Source: Pseudomonas sp. ACM7
GTDB lineage: Bacteria > Pseudomonadota > Gammaproteobacteria > Pseudomonadales > Pseudomonadaceae
Reading direction: 5' to 3'
NCBI RefSeq assembly: GCF_004136015.1
Contig: NZ_CP024866.1
Coordinates: 5,126,066 to 5,190,065 of the forward strand
Length of the DNA: 64,000 bases
Positions 42,135-50,848 of the stretch are shown in pieces. The position numbers and the translations under genes were made by a program. Under the pieces are notes generated by a model, which saw only the letters and a program-made list of their open reading frames with translations, ran no database searches and was not told the DNA's origin. The first letter of the stretch is position 1. The number at the start of each line of letters is the position of its first letter.

Positions 42135-43481
42135 TCATTGCACGATGACCACTTCTTCGGTGTCGCTGCCGCCATTGGATGACGTCACTCGAACCTTGGC
42201 CGGTGGTATCGGCGAGATGCCGGTGGCCAGGGATTTCACTGCGCCATCGCCACTGAGGGCGCCAATGGCGACACCTGTGCCAGAGGTGGCTGTGAGCACC
42301 GGTGGCGAAGTTTCGTCGCTGGTCGAGGCCACGACCGTTATTTGCCCGGTGCTGAGGCTGTATTCGGCACGTGAAATCACCACCAGGTCCGTCAGGGGCA
42401 TGGGTAAGGTGGTCGGTGTGCTGCTAGCGATGGCCAGGTGGTTGTCGGCGGTCACTTGCAACGTGCTCGGCAAGCTGGGGTTGGTCGAAGATTGCGCATA
42501 CCAGTTGCCGGTGGTGTTGGCCTCGGTAAGGTTCAACACCGGGTTGTTGCTGTCCAGAGTCACTTTGGCCGGTGGCGGCGGGGCCAGGGCGAACACGTCT
42601 TGCTGAGCCACCGGAGCGCTGGCGCCGGGTTTGCGCGAGTAGGTGCTGCGCTGGGTGATCAATGGCGTCGGCCGTGCCATTGTCGCCAACTTGCCGGAGA
42701 TGGCCATCACCGTCGTGCGCAAATCCAGCCCGTTGGGGCCTTCAATGCGTATGTAGTTGGTATTGAAAGGGCTGCCGGTGAAGGCTTCCACCAGGTTCGG
42801 GTCGCCGACGAATTGCTCGGCTGAACCGGTGACCGGATTGGTCTCGGTGTAGGGGCCATTGACGCTGCGCAGGAACGGCCCGACATCGCCCTTAAGGGCA
42901 CCGTCGTAGGTTTTCGGCACGCCGATGCCGATATCCCGGGTCATGTTGATCGCCCGACGCCCGGGGGTGTCGACGTTGAAGACATCGACGCCGTAGGGGT
43001 GGGTAATGACGTAGGTGCCCGCGGTCGGTACATCGACACGCAGGCGGATGCGGGCGAAGCTGATCTGGTCACCTTCGACCGGGTCGCCACCACTGAAGGC
43101 GGCTTCAACGGCGCTGACGTAGGTCAGGTCGATACCTCGGGCTGCGTCGACGATGGTGCCGTCGCCGGTGAACCAGAACGCCTCATCAGGGAAGTTGGTC
43201 GGGAAGACGAGCGGTTGCGTGTCGTCGAAGATCCCGGGTGCCGGCAGCAAGTTGCACATGTACGTCGGTGCGCCCGGTGCGCTGGGCACTCGCGAGCTGA
43301 CAGCCTTGGACAGGCAAAGATCGAGGGTTCGACCGTGAGTGTCCTGATACCAGGCAGCGAACGAGCCGTTGGCTTGCACGTAGGGGCCTGGGTCGACGGC
43401 AAACAGCGCCGCCTGGGCGACGCCTTGGGCCAGTGCGCTAACGACCAGGGCGGCCGCGGTTTTGGACAGTAAAGGGTGCAT
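42135..43481 (-). CDS. Exported protein with the same unknown N-terminal domain
   Basis: A 448-residue protein with signal peptide (LLSKTAAALVVSALAQGVAQA). Residues ~25-300 match the next gene (FAVDPGPYVQANGSFAAWYQ, QISFARIRLRVDVPTAGTYV, GPFLRSVNGPYTE) including Cys pairs (DLCLSK; YMCNLLP). The C-terminal part is a beta-rich Ig-like region ending NGGSDTEEVVIVQ, which parallels a segment of the other protein. It is first gene of the minus-strand operon that ends in csgB-csgA and lies behind a sigma-54 element. Function is unknown; a role in matrix or oxide binding is only a guess. Confidence 0.65.
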   Translation of the reverse strand: MHPLLSKTAAALVVSALAQGVAQAALFAVDPGPYVQANGSFAAWYQDTHGRTLDLCLSKAVSSRVPSAPGAPTYMCNLLPAPGIFDDTQPLVFPTNFPDEAFWFTGDGTIVDAARGIDLTYVSAVEAAFSGGDPVEGDQISFARIRLRVDVPTAGTYVITHPYGVDVFNVDTPGRRAINMTRDIGIGVPKTYDGALKGDVGPFLRSVNGPYTETNPVTGSAEQFVGDPNLVEAFTGSPFNTNYIRIEGPNGLDLRTTVMAISGKLATMARPTPLITQRSTYSRKPGASAPVAQQDVFALAPPPPAKVTLDSNNPVLNLTEANTTGNWYAQSSTNPSLPSTLQVTADNHLAIASSTPTTLPMPLTDLVVISRAEYSLSTGQITVVASTSDETSPPVLTATSGTGVAIGALSGDGAVKSLATGISPIPPAKVRVTSSNGGSDTEEVVIVQ

Positions 43482-43544
43482 GAGTTAAGCCCTCTATATA
43501 TCGAAATGCCTGCCCCATGGAGACGGGTCAGTTGAGAGGGCTTC

Positions 43545-43560
43545 GGCAACTTCCATACCA
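43545..43560 (-). promoter_or_regulatory. Sigma-54 promoter of the adhesin/csgBA operon
   Basis: Read on the minus strand: TGGTATGGAAGTTGCC, matching the consensus with correct GG/GC spacing. The predicted start is ~43534, 53 bp before the ATG at 43481. Confidence 0.65.
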
Positions 43561-43649
43561 ACCGTCGAAAACGGCCGGTAGAGGCCCGAGTCATGGGCGT
43601 GTCACTCACAAACGGCATCGGAGCGCGGTTTTTGGGAGCGGGCCTCTGT

Positions 43650-43663
43650 CCCCAGGATTGGGG
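43650..43663. promoter_or_regulatory. Putative MnxR enhancer site (adhesin/csgBA operon and mnxS1)
   Basis: CCCCAGGATTGGGG fits CCCC-R-N4-T-GGGG exactly. It lies ~122 bp upstream of the predicted minus-strand start and ~105 bp before the mnxS1 ATG on the plus strand. A further TGGGG half site follows at 43669. Confidence 0.5.
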
Positions 43664-43764
43664 GGAGATGGGGATAAGGAGTAAGTGGGGGGACGAGACC
43701 CAACGTCGGGCAAACGGCCATGAGTGGGCTATAACCCTATAGGGGAATCGTCGGGAACACGTCC

Positions 43765-45213
43765 ATGGACATGCCTACTCAAACACTTCAGGCCGAGGAG
43801 GGTGATGTTTGCCTGAGCTCGCGCAAGCAGCCGTTCAATTTATTGCGCTGGTTTTCGCTCATCAGCATGGCGGTGATTGGCACGGTGGCGGTGGCGTTGG
43901 GGTCGGTGTCCACCCGGTTCGTGATTACCGAAAGCGTGCAACGCGATGCGTTGTTGACGTCCCAGTTCATTCAGGCGATTGCCTCGGTCGAGGTGCGCCA
44001 CGTATCGATTCCCAACGTGCGGACCATGGGCGAGCTGCTCGATCCGCGCAAAGACAAGGACTTTTCCGACGTCGACCCGCTGGCCCGCGCCATTGCCCGG
44101 GGCGAATTCCTTGACCATATCGAGCACTTGCCGGACGTGATCCTGGCCAATATCTATGCCCCCGACCGCAGGGTGATCTGGTCGACCAACCCGGCGTTAA
44201 TGGGCACTACGATCCATGCCGACGAAGACCTCGATCAAGCCTTTGCTTCCAAAATTCCGGTGTCGGCCAGCTATCACGATGTGAACAAGAGCCGCATGGA
44301 ACAGAAGTTTGTGGCGCCCCCGGAATACATCTTCATCGAGAACTACATTCCGTTGTTCGATGTCGACGGCAAGAACGTCACGGCGATGGTCGAGATCTAC
44401 AAGGAACCCAAGGACCTGATCAGCCGCATGGAGCGCGGCCTGGTGCTGATCTGGCTGGCCACTGCGCTGGGCGGCGGGCTGATTTACCTGGGGCTCTACT
44501 GGATAGTGCGCCGGGCTGCCATTTTGCTGGCGGCGCAACAAAAGCAACTGATCACCAACGAAACCTTGGTCGTCCTGGGCGAAATGTCGTCGGCGGTCGC
44601 CCACAGTTTGCGTAATCCGCTGGCGACCATCCGTTCAAGCGCCGAACTGGCGCTGGAATTCGACAGCGGCCCGGCCCACAAGAACATCAACGACATCATC
44701 GGCCAAGTGGATCGCATGTCGAAGTGGGTGAGGGAGCTGCTGCAATCCTTGCGTCCGCTCAACGATGACGCCGAGCCTGTCAATCTGGTGGCGGCGCTGC
44801 ATGACAGCCTGATGGCCTTCGAGCATCAAATCACCAAAGCCTCGGTCCATGTGGTGTTCGACCCGAAGCTGACGCCCATGGTCCTTAGCCAGCAGGTGCA
44901 GTTGACGCAGATCCTCAACAGTTTGCTGGCCAATGCACTGGAAGCCATGGACAAGAGCGGCACGTTAATCATCACATTGGAGCCGACCGATTCCCGTGGC
45001 CTCAGCGTGGTGGTGAGCGACACCGGCAAAGGCATGAACGAAGAACAGCGCAGCATGGCCTTCCGGCCGTTTTTCACCACCAAACAAGGTGGGCTGGGTG
45101 TCGGGCTGGTGCTGGTCAAGCGGATCATGGAGCGGTTTGGCGGTGCGGTGGCCCTGGAAAGCCGTGAAGGCGAGGGCACGAGTGTCCGTCTGTCGTTCAA
45201 ATTGGTCCCCTGA
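43765..45213 (+). CDS. mnxS1: Sensor histidine kinase MnxS1
   Basis: A 482-residue membrane kinase. Two membrane helices (~30-52 and ~223-248) bracket a periplasmic sensor domain. The H box is VAHSLRNPL with the phospho-His at ~280. The ATPase domain has N box NSLLANALEAM, G boxes VVVSDTGKGM and GGLGVGLVLVKRIM. It is paralogous throughout to the kinase at 49355-50848. Two such kinases with one NtrC-type regulator and mcoA correspond to MnxS1/MnxS2/MnxR of P. putida GB-1, which are required for Mn oxidation. It is divergent from the adhesin operon. Confidence 0.85.
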   Translation: MDMPTQTLQAEEGDVCLSSRKQPFNLLRWFSLISMAVIGTVAVALGSVSTRFVITESVQRDALLTSQFIQAIASVEVRHVSIPNVRTMGELLDPRKDKDFSDVDPLARAIARGEFLDHIEHLPDVILANIYAPDRRVIWSTNPALMGTTIHADEDLDQAFASKIPVSASYHDVNKSRMEQKFVAPPEYIFIENYIPLFDVDGKNVTAMVEIYKEPKDLISRMERGLVLIWLATALGGGLIYLGLYWIVRRAAILLAAQQKQLITNETLVVLGEMSSAVAHSLRNPLATIRSSAELALEFDSGPAHKNINDIIGQVDRMSKWVRELLQSLRPLNDDAEPVNLVAALHDSLMAFEHQITKASVHVVFDPKLTPMVLSQQVQLTQILNSLLANALEAMDKSGTLIITLEPTDSRGLSVVVSDTGKGMNEEQRSMAFRPFFTTKQGGLGVGLVLVKRIMERFGGAVALESREGEGTSVRLSFKLVP

Positions 45214-45230
45214 AAAAGGGTGTGAACTTT

Positions 45231-45244
45231 CCCCGTTAGTGGGT
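45231..45244. promoter_or_regulatory. Putative MnxR enhancer site (mcoA)
   Basis: CCCCGTTAGTGGGT matches CCCC-R-N4-T-GGGG except at the last base. It lies ~130 bp upstream of the predicted mcoA start; more CCCC half sites occur at 45251 and 45264. Confidence 0.45.
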
Positions 45245-45342
45245 GTCATTCCCCAGTCGTTTTCCCCGGTTATGGCACATTGATGTTGATAAGTCATTGT
45301 TTTGTTAAGTATTAATACTTTTGTAAATAACGGTTACAGATC

Positions 45343-45358
45343 TGGCGAGGTCCTTGCA
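45343..45358 (+). promoter_or_regulatory. Candidate sigma-54 promoter of mcoA
   Basis: TGGCGAGGTCCTTGCA has a perfect -12 half and a good -24 half with correct spacing. It lies 38 bp before the mcoA start codon region. Confidence 0.6.
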
Positions 45359-45396
45359 AAACCCCCATTACCCCCTTCACGACTCCGAGGCGGCTG

Positions 45397-48213
45397 GTGA
45401 TGGACAGAAAAGCGCGGTACCCCTTCAAACGGTTTGGCCTCCTGACGCCTCTGAGCGTTCTTCTGACAATGACGCTGGGCACAGCGACTCTTCGCGCCAG
45501 CCCCATCGACGACGAGCGACAGCCAGAACCTTCCGACCCCTCGGCTTACTACGATGAACCGGCTGACAAAGCCGCGGCGTTGAATGCCATTTTGACCATG
45601 CCCGAGGCCAACAAGGATTCCTTCGATTTACCCGGTGGCGTCAAAGGCAGCAAAGACACCACGCGGGTGGAAAACATTCTGCCGCCGGTGGTGCAAACCA
45701 GTTTCAACTACCCCACCAACGGCAAGCCGAGTCCACTGTATGGCGCTCAGCCGTTTACTCAGCAGTTGGTGCTGTTCGAAGAATTCGGCCCGGAAAAACT
45801 CGACCCCACCACACCGGCAGCGCCGTTGGGTTTTCCACCGGCAGCCATCGGCCCGTTGCCACAGCAGGACCCCACCAGTGCGGCCCGCAGTGCGCCACCG
45901 AGTGCGGCACTCGACGCCTTTCTGCGTCAACCAGGCTTGACTCCGTTCCCCAGCCAGTATTCCAACGTGGTCGACCGTAACCCGTGGCAGAAGCAGATCG
46001 AATTTTTCCTCAACCGCCGTATCGGCTCGTCGGCTGAAGGCCGTCCGCCAGGAAAAGGCTGGTCGCACCAGCGCTGGAACGAGTTTTACCCCCAAATCGC
46101 CTACAAGACCGTGCAAACCGGCGCACGGTTGAATACCGGTGGGCGTGATAGTCGTCAGATGCACCGCTATGCCGTGGGCGAGTTTGGCCCCGGCGGCCTC
46201 TATCACAACGTGGCTGGCGTACCGGCGACCGATGGCACCGCCAAGGGCGTCGATGCGCGTTTCCACCCGAAAATGCCGGTGCAGAACCACAACTCGGTCT
46301 GGACCTTTGATGGCACCTTGCCGCCAAAATTGTTGATGGTGCGTTACGGGCAACCCGTGTTGATGCGCCATTACAACGGCTTGCCGATCGACCCGTCGGC
46401 GAACATGGGGTTCGGTTTGCACACCATCACCACCCACGAACACAACGGCCACACACCGGCTGAAAGTGACGGTTATGCCAATGCGTTTTTCTTCCCCGGG
46501 CAATTTTACGACTATCGCTGGCCGATCCAGTTGGCCGGCTACGACAGCATCAACACCAAGGCTGAAGACCCGCGTGCAGCCTTTCCGTGCTCGCCGGGCG
46601 AAACCCTATGGACCAACGACCTCATCCCCAGCCGCAAGACCTGCGAAAACGGCACCATCAAAATCCGCGGCGACTGGCGCGAAACCATGAGCACCCACTG
46701 GTTTCACGACCACATGCTCGATTTCACCGCGCAGAACGTCTACAAGGGCAACGCGGCAATGATGAACTACTACAGCGCCCTGGACCGCGGCAATGAATCG
46801 GTGAATGACGGCGTCAACCTGCGCTTTCCCAGTGGCAGCGCCTTGCCTTGGGGTAACCGCGACTATGACGTCAACCTGCTGTTTGCCGACAAGGCGTGGG
46901 ATAAAAACGGTCAACTGTGGTTCAACCCGTTCAATACCAACGGCTTCCTCGGGGATCAGGTGCTGGTCAACTGGCAGTGGAAACCGACCCTGGATGTGCG
47001 CGCCCGCAGCTATCGGTTCCGCATGCTCAATGGCTCCGTGTCGCGCTTCTTCAAACTGGCGCTCGTGCGCGAGATCAAGGGCACCAGCGGGGAGTTCCAA
47101 GGGCCTGCCGGCTCGGGAGTGTCGTATGCCCGCGTGCCGTTCCACATGATTGCCAACGACGGCAACATCATGGAACACAGCGTGCCGTTCGACGGCAGCA
47201 TGGACCTGGATGCCGACGGCGATAAACAGAACCACAACGCGATCCTGCCAACCCTGGGCATTGCCGAACGTTTCGACATCATCGTCAACTTCTCGAAAAA
47301 CGGGATCAAACCGGGCGACAAGCTGTTCTTCGTCAACCTGCTGGTGCACGAAGACGGCAAGGGCCCGAAAGAACCCGTCTCCCTGGCTGACGTGCTGTCC
47401 GAGAAATACCGGGCGATCCTCAAGCAAACCAGCAAGGGGCCGAAGTGGGAGGACGGTGATCCGGCGGTAGGCAAGGTGTTGCAACTCAACGTCAAGGCCT
47501 ACACCGGCCAGGACCTGGCCATGGATCCGGCAGCGTACGAACCGGCCAAACCGGGCAAAGCCGAAGGCTTGGTGATGATCCCGCTGAAGATTCACCGCGA
47601 CAACACCGCCGACAAGGCGCTGCTGGCCAAAGCCCGTCACCGCACCTTCACCTTCGGCCGTTCCGACGGTACCGATGAAGCACCGTGGACGGTCAAGACC
47701 GATGGCGGTTTCGGTTTCTCCATGGACCCACGTCGCTTGAACACCGCGACCCAGCTGGCCAGTGGCCCCACCGATGCCGGTGTCGCCGGTTTCGGCACCC
47801 TGGAAGTGTGGAACATCAAGCTCGGCGGCGAGGGCTGGAGCCACCCGGTGCATGTGCACTTCGAGGAGGGGATCATCCTCAGCCGCGGCGGCAAGGTGCC
47901 ACCGGAATGGGAAAAATGGGCACGCAAGGACGTGTACCGCATCGGCTCGGAAAAGGATGGCCTGGACAGCGTCGAAATAGCGATCAGCTTCCGCGAATTC
48001 GCCGGGACGTACATGGAGCACTGTCACAACACGCAGCATGAGGACAACTCCATGTTGCTGCGCTGGGACATTGAAAAACCGGGGCAATTCCAGCTGATGC
48101 CGACACCGCTGCCAAGTTGGGATGGTGTGCGCTACGTGAACTCCGCCGCGCTGCCAACCTTCCGCACTGGCGACGGCTCCGGCCCCGGCCCCAAAGAGGT
48201 GGTCCAACCATGA
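45397..48213 (+). CDS. mcoA: Multicopper oxidase McoA
   Basis: A 938-residue exported oxidase; the start is GTG 45397 or ATG 45400. A signal peptide follows (GLLTPLSVLLTMTLGTATLRA). Copper ligand motifs are THEHNGH, HWFHDH at ~434-439, HPVHVHFEEG and MEHCHNTQHEDNSMLL with H875-C876-H877. McoA is the second Mn(II) oxidase described in P. putida GB-1, and its position beside mnxS1 supports the name. It is followed by an SCO-cytochrome c gene overlapping or touching its stop. Confidence 0.85.
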   Translation: MMDRKARYPFKRFGLLTPLSVLLTMTLGTATLRASPIDDERQPEPSDPSAYYDEPADKAAALNAILTMPEANKDSFDLPGGVKGSKDTTRVENILPPVVQTSFNYPTNGKPSPLYGAQPFTQQLVLFEEFGPEKLDPTTPAAPLGFPPAAIGPLPQQDPTSAARSAPPSAALDAFLRQPGLTPFPSQYSNVVDRNPWQKQIEFFLNRRIGSSAEGRPPGKGWSHQRWNEFYPQIAYKTVQTGARLNTGGRDSRQMHRYAVGEFGPGGLYHNVAGVPATDGTAKGVDARFHPKMPVQNHNSVWTFDGTLPPKLLMVRYGQPVLMRHYNGLPIDPSANMGFGLHTITTHEHNGHTPAESDGYANAFFFPGQFYDYRWPIQLAGYDSINTKAEDPRAAFPCSPGETLWTNDLIPSRKTCENGTIKIRGDWRETMSTHWFHDHMLDFTAQNVYKGNAAMMNYYSALDRGNESVNDGVNLRFPSGSALPWGNRDYDVNLLFADKAWDKNGQLWFNPFNTNGFLGDQVLVNWQWKPTLDVRARSYRFRMLNGSVSRFFKLALVREIKGTSGEFQGPAGSGVSYARVPFHMIANDGNIMEHSVPFDGSMDLDADGDKQNHNAILPTLGIAERFDIIVNFSKNGIKPGDKLFFVNLLVHEDGKGPKEPVSLADVLSEKYRAILKQTSKGPKWEDGDPAVGKVLQLNVKAYTGQDLAMDPAAYEPAKPGKAEGLVMIPLKIHRDNTADKALLAKARHRTFTFGRSDGTDEAPWTVKTDGGFGFSMDPRRLNTATQLASGPTDAGVAGFGTLEVWNIKLGGEGWSHPVHVHFEEGIILSRGGKVPPEWEKWARKDVYRIGSEKDGLDSVEIAISFREFAGTYMEHCHNTQHEDNSMLLRWDIEKPGQFQLMPTPLPSWDGVRYVNSAALPTFRTGDGSGPGPKEVVQP

Positions 48214-48230
48214 ACCGCGAGGGAGCCGAC

Positions 48231-49253
48231 ATGAAAATGCATACGCCGCGCTCCCGCGCCCTGGGCATGCACCTGATTTTGATGTTGGTCACCTGCCTGC
48301 TGGCCAGTCGGGTGCTGGTGGCTCATGAAGCTGCTCCGTCCGTGTCAGCGTCACCGACGGAGTCGGCGACGCCCTGGGGCGGTGATTACTTCCCCAACAC
48401 CTTGCTGACCGATCAGGACGGTCGGCAGTTGCGTTTCTTCGATGATTTGATCAAGGACAAGGTGGTGGTGATCAATTTCATCTTCACTTCGTGCAGCGAC
48501 TCCTGCCCGCTGGAAACCGCGCGCCTGCGTCAGGTGCAGAAGTTGCTGGGGGATCGGGTCGGCCAGGACATTTTTTTCTACTCCATCAGCATCGACCCCT
48601 TAAGCGATACACCCGATGTGCTCAAGGCCTACGCACAACGCTTCAAGGTCGGGCCGGGCTGGAAGTTTCTCACCGGGGAGTTTGCCGACGTCACCGATCT
48701 GCGAAAAAAACTCGGGCTGTTTATCGAAGGCGTCGACAACGGACGCAGCAAGGACCACAACCTCAGCCTGATCGTCGGCAACCAGACCACGGGCCGCTGG
48801 ATGAAAGCTTCACCTTTCGAAAACCCGTGGATTCTGGCCGATCAGTTGGCCAACACACTGCAGAACTGGAAGCAGCCCAGCGTTGAAGAAAACTACGCGG
48901 ATGCGCCCGAGATTCGTCCGCCGAGCAACGGCGAAGAACTGTTTCGCACCCGTTGTGCGTCGTGCCACAGCCTGGGTCCGATGGACGGGCAGGGCATCGG
49001 CATGCGCAGCATCGGCCCGGACCTGATCGGCGTCACTCGCCTGCGTGATCCGGCCTGGCTGAGTCGCTGGATTCGCGAGCCGGACCGCATGCTGGCGGAA
49101 AAAGACCCGATCGCGCTGGAGCTGTTTGAGCGTTTCGACAAAATTCCCATGCCCAACCTGCGGCTGGATGAGAACGCGGCGCAGTCCATCGTGGGTTTTT
49201 TGCAGGAGGAAACCGAACGACAGCACCCGCTACAGGCCGCGCAAACGCAATAG
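48231..49253 (+). CDS. SCO1/SenC copper chaperone fused to cytochrome c
   Basis: About 340 residues from ATG 48231, seven bases after GAGGGAG; ATG 48210, overlapping the mcoA stop, is an alternative. After an export signal (LILMLVTCLLASRVLVA) comes an SCO domain with C88/C92 (FTSCSDSCPLE), DPLSDTPDVLKAY and a DHN His. From ~230 a cytochrome c domain follows: C242-x-x-C245-H246 (RCASCHSLGP) and a probable Met ligand in KIPMPNLR. The fusion joins copper insertion and electron transfer for McoA (inference). Confidence 0.85.
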   Translation: MKMHTPRSRALGMHLILMLVTCLLASRVLVAHEAAPSVSASPTESATPWGGDYFPNTLLTDQDGRQLRFFDDLIKDKVVVINFIFTSCSDSCPLETARLRQVQKLLGDRVGQDIFFYSISIDPLSDTPDVLKAYAQRFKVGPGWKFLTGEFADVTDLRKKLGLFIEGVDNGRSKDHNLSLIVGNQTTGRWMKASPFENPWILADQLANTLQNWKQPSVEENYADAPEIRPPSNGEELFRTRCASCHSLGPMDGQGIGMRSIGPDLIGVTRLRDPAWLSRWIREPDRMLAEKDPIALELFERFDKIPMPNLRLDENAAQSIVGFLQEETERQHPLQAAQTQ

Positions 49254-49354
49254 CGGCTTAATCCTGTCATTGGGGCCGTCTGTCTCGATCAATGCCACCT
49301 ACACTGATCCGAAACACGGCTGAAAAGGCTATGCAAGGCATCCGGGAAGGTCCT

Positions 49355-50848
49355 ATGCAGATACCAGAACAACAAAAAATACCTGCGTCGGCTATGTCGG
49401 AAGCAGAAAGCAAGGACTGGCGAGGACAGTTCAACTTGCTGCGCTGGTTTTCCCTGGGCAGCTTTTTCATCATCGCCGCCGTGGCGCTGGGGTTGGGCTA
49501 TGTGTCCACGCGTTTCGTCGTCGATGAGAGCATCGAGCGTGATTCCATGCTGACTGCGCAGTTCATTCAGGCCATTGGTGATGCGGAAATTCGCCATGCC
49601 GGCATCACCCTGCAAAGAACCATGGGCGAAATGCTCGATCCGCGCGATGACATTGCCTATCCCGACGTAGATCCGGCGGCCCGTGCCGCTGCCCGCATGG
49701 AGTTTCTCGATCATGTCGAACACCTGCCGGACACGCTGTTGGCGGTGGTGTACGCCCTGGATCGCACCGTGGTCTGGTCGACCAATGCACAAATGATTGG
49801 CATGCGCGTCGAAGGTGATGAGGAACTGGACGAGTCCTTCGAAATGAAGGAACCGGTGTCCACCAGCTACCACGAAATCGATGAGGAACGTCCCGAGCAG
49901 CAACTGCTGCGTGAGCCTGAATTTCTGTTCATCGAGACCTACATCCCGATGTTCAACGCCGACAAGAGCAAAGTGATCGCCATGGTGGAGATCTACAAGG
50001 AACCCGCGGACCTGGTGGAACGCATCCAGCGTGGCTTCAAGCTGATCTGGCTGGCAACTGTACTTGGCGGTCTGGCCATCTACCTCGGGCTGTTCTGGAT
50101 TGTGCAGCGCGCGGCCATGCTGCTGCAAAGCCAGCAGAAACAACTGATCAGCAACGAGACCTTCGTCGCGCTGGGGGAAATGTCCTCGGCGGTGGCCCAC
50201 AGCTTGCGCAATCCGTTGGCCAACATTCGTTCCAGCGCCGAACTGGCTCAGGACATCGCCAGCCAGAACGCGCAGAAGAACATCGGTGACATCATCAGTC
50301 AGGTCGACCGCATGTCGCGCTGGGTTCGGGAGTTGCTGGTGTCATTGCGACCCGTGAACGACGACTACGAAACGGTAGACCTGGTGCTTGTCATCGACGA
50401 CACGTTGAGTGCGTTTGACGCGCTGATTAAACGCTCCGGCATCGACGTGCGTTTCACCCCTCAGAGTTGTCCGCCGGTCATCAGCCAACAGGTGTTGCTC
50501 ACGCAAATTGTTAATAGCCTGTTTGCCAATGCCCTGGAAGCCATGCCCAAGGGCGGCGTGCTGAGTATCGATATCGAAACGCCGCAGCCCGGACTCGTGC
50601 GCATGACCCTGAGCGATACCGGCAAGGGAATGACCACACAGCAACAACAAATGGCCTTCAAGCCGTTTTTCACCACCAAACAAGGAGGGTTGGGCGTGGG
50701 CCTGGCCCTGGTCAAAAGAATAATGGAGCGTTTCGAAGGCTCGGTCGAATTGACCAGCCGAGAGCAGGAAGGAACCCGCGTTTGTCTCAATTTTAAAGTG
50801 GCAACGGGAGGGGACTATGGAGCACAGCATTCTGCTGGTCGAGGATGA
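49355..50848 (+). CDS. mnxS2: Sensor histidine kinase MnxS2
   Basis: About 497 residues from ATG 49355, chosen because AAGG precedes it and the N-terminus then aligns with MnxS1 (MQIPEQQ vs MDMPTQT, both reaching FNLLRWFSL). Two membrane helices bracket a periplasmic sensor. H box VAHSLRNPL has phospho-His at ~282; N box NSLFANALEAM; G boxes LSDTGKGM and GGLGVGLALVKRIM. It overlaps mnxR by 32 bp, so kinase and regulator are translationally coupled. The sensed signal is unknown. Confidence 0.85.
   Translation: MQIPEQQKIPASAMSEAESKDWRGQFNLLRWFSLGSFFIIAAVALGLGYVSTRFVVDESIERDSMLTAQFIQAIGDAEIRHAGITLQRTMGEMLDPRDDIAYPDVDPAARAAARMEFLDHVEHLPDTLLAVVYALDRTVVWSTNAQMIGMRVEGDEELDESFEMKEPVSTSYHEIDEERPEQQLLREPEFLFIETYIPMFNADKSKVIAMVEIYKEPADLVERIQRGFKLIWLATVLGGLAIYLGLFWIVQRAAMLLQSQQKQLISNETFVALGEMSSAVAHSLRNPLANIRSSAELAQDIASQNAQKNIGDIISQVDRMSRWVRELLVSLRPVNDDYETVDLVLVIDDTLSAFDALIKRSGIDVRFTPQSCPPVISQQVLLTQIVNSLFANALEAMPKGGVLSIDIETPQPGLVRMTLSDTGKGMTTQQQQMAFKPFFTTKQGGLGVGLALVKRIMERFEGSVELTSREQEGTRVCLNFKVATGGDYGAQHSAGRG

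Noticed and set aside
45272..45290. TGGCACA followed by TTGA as a sigma-54 promoter of mcoA
   Set aside because: The -12 half is two bases out of register; the element at 45343-45358 has correct spacing.
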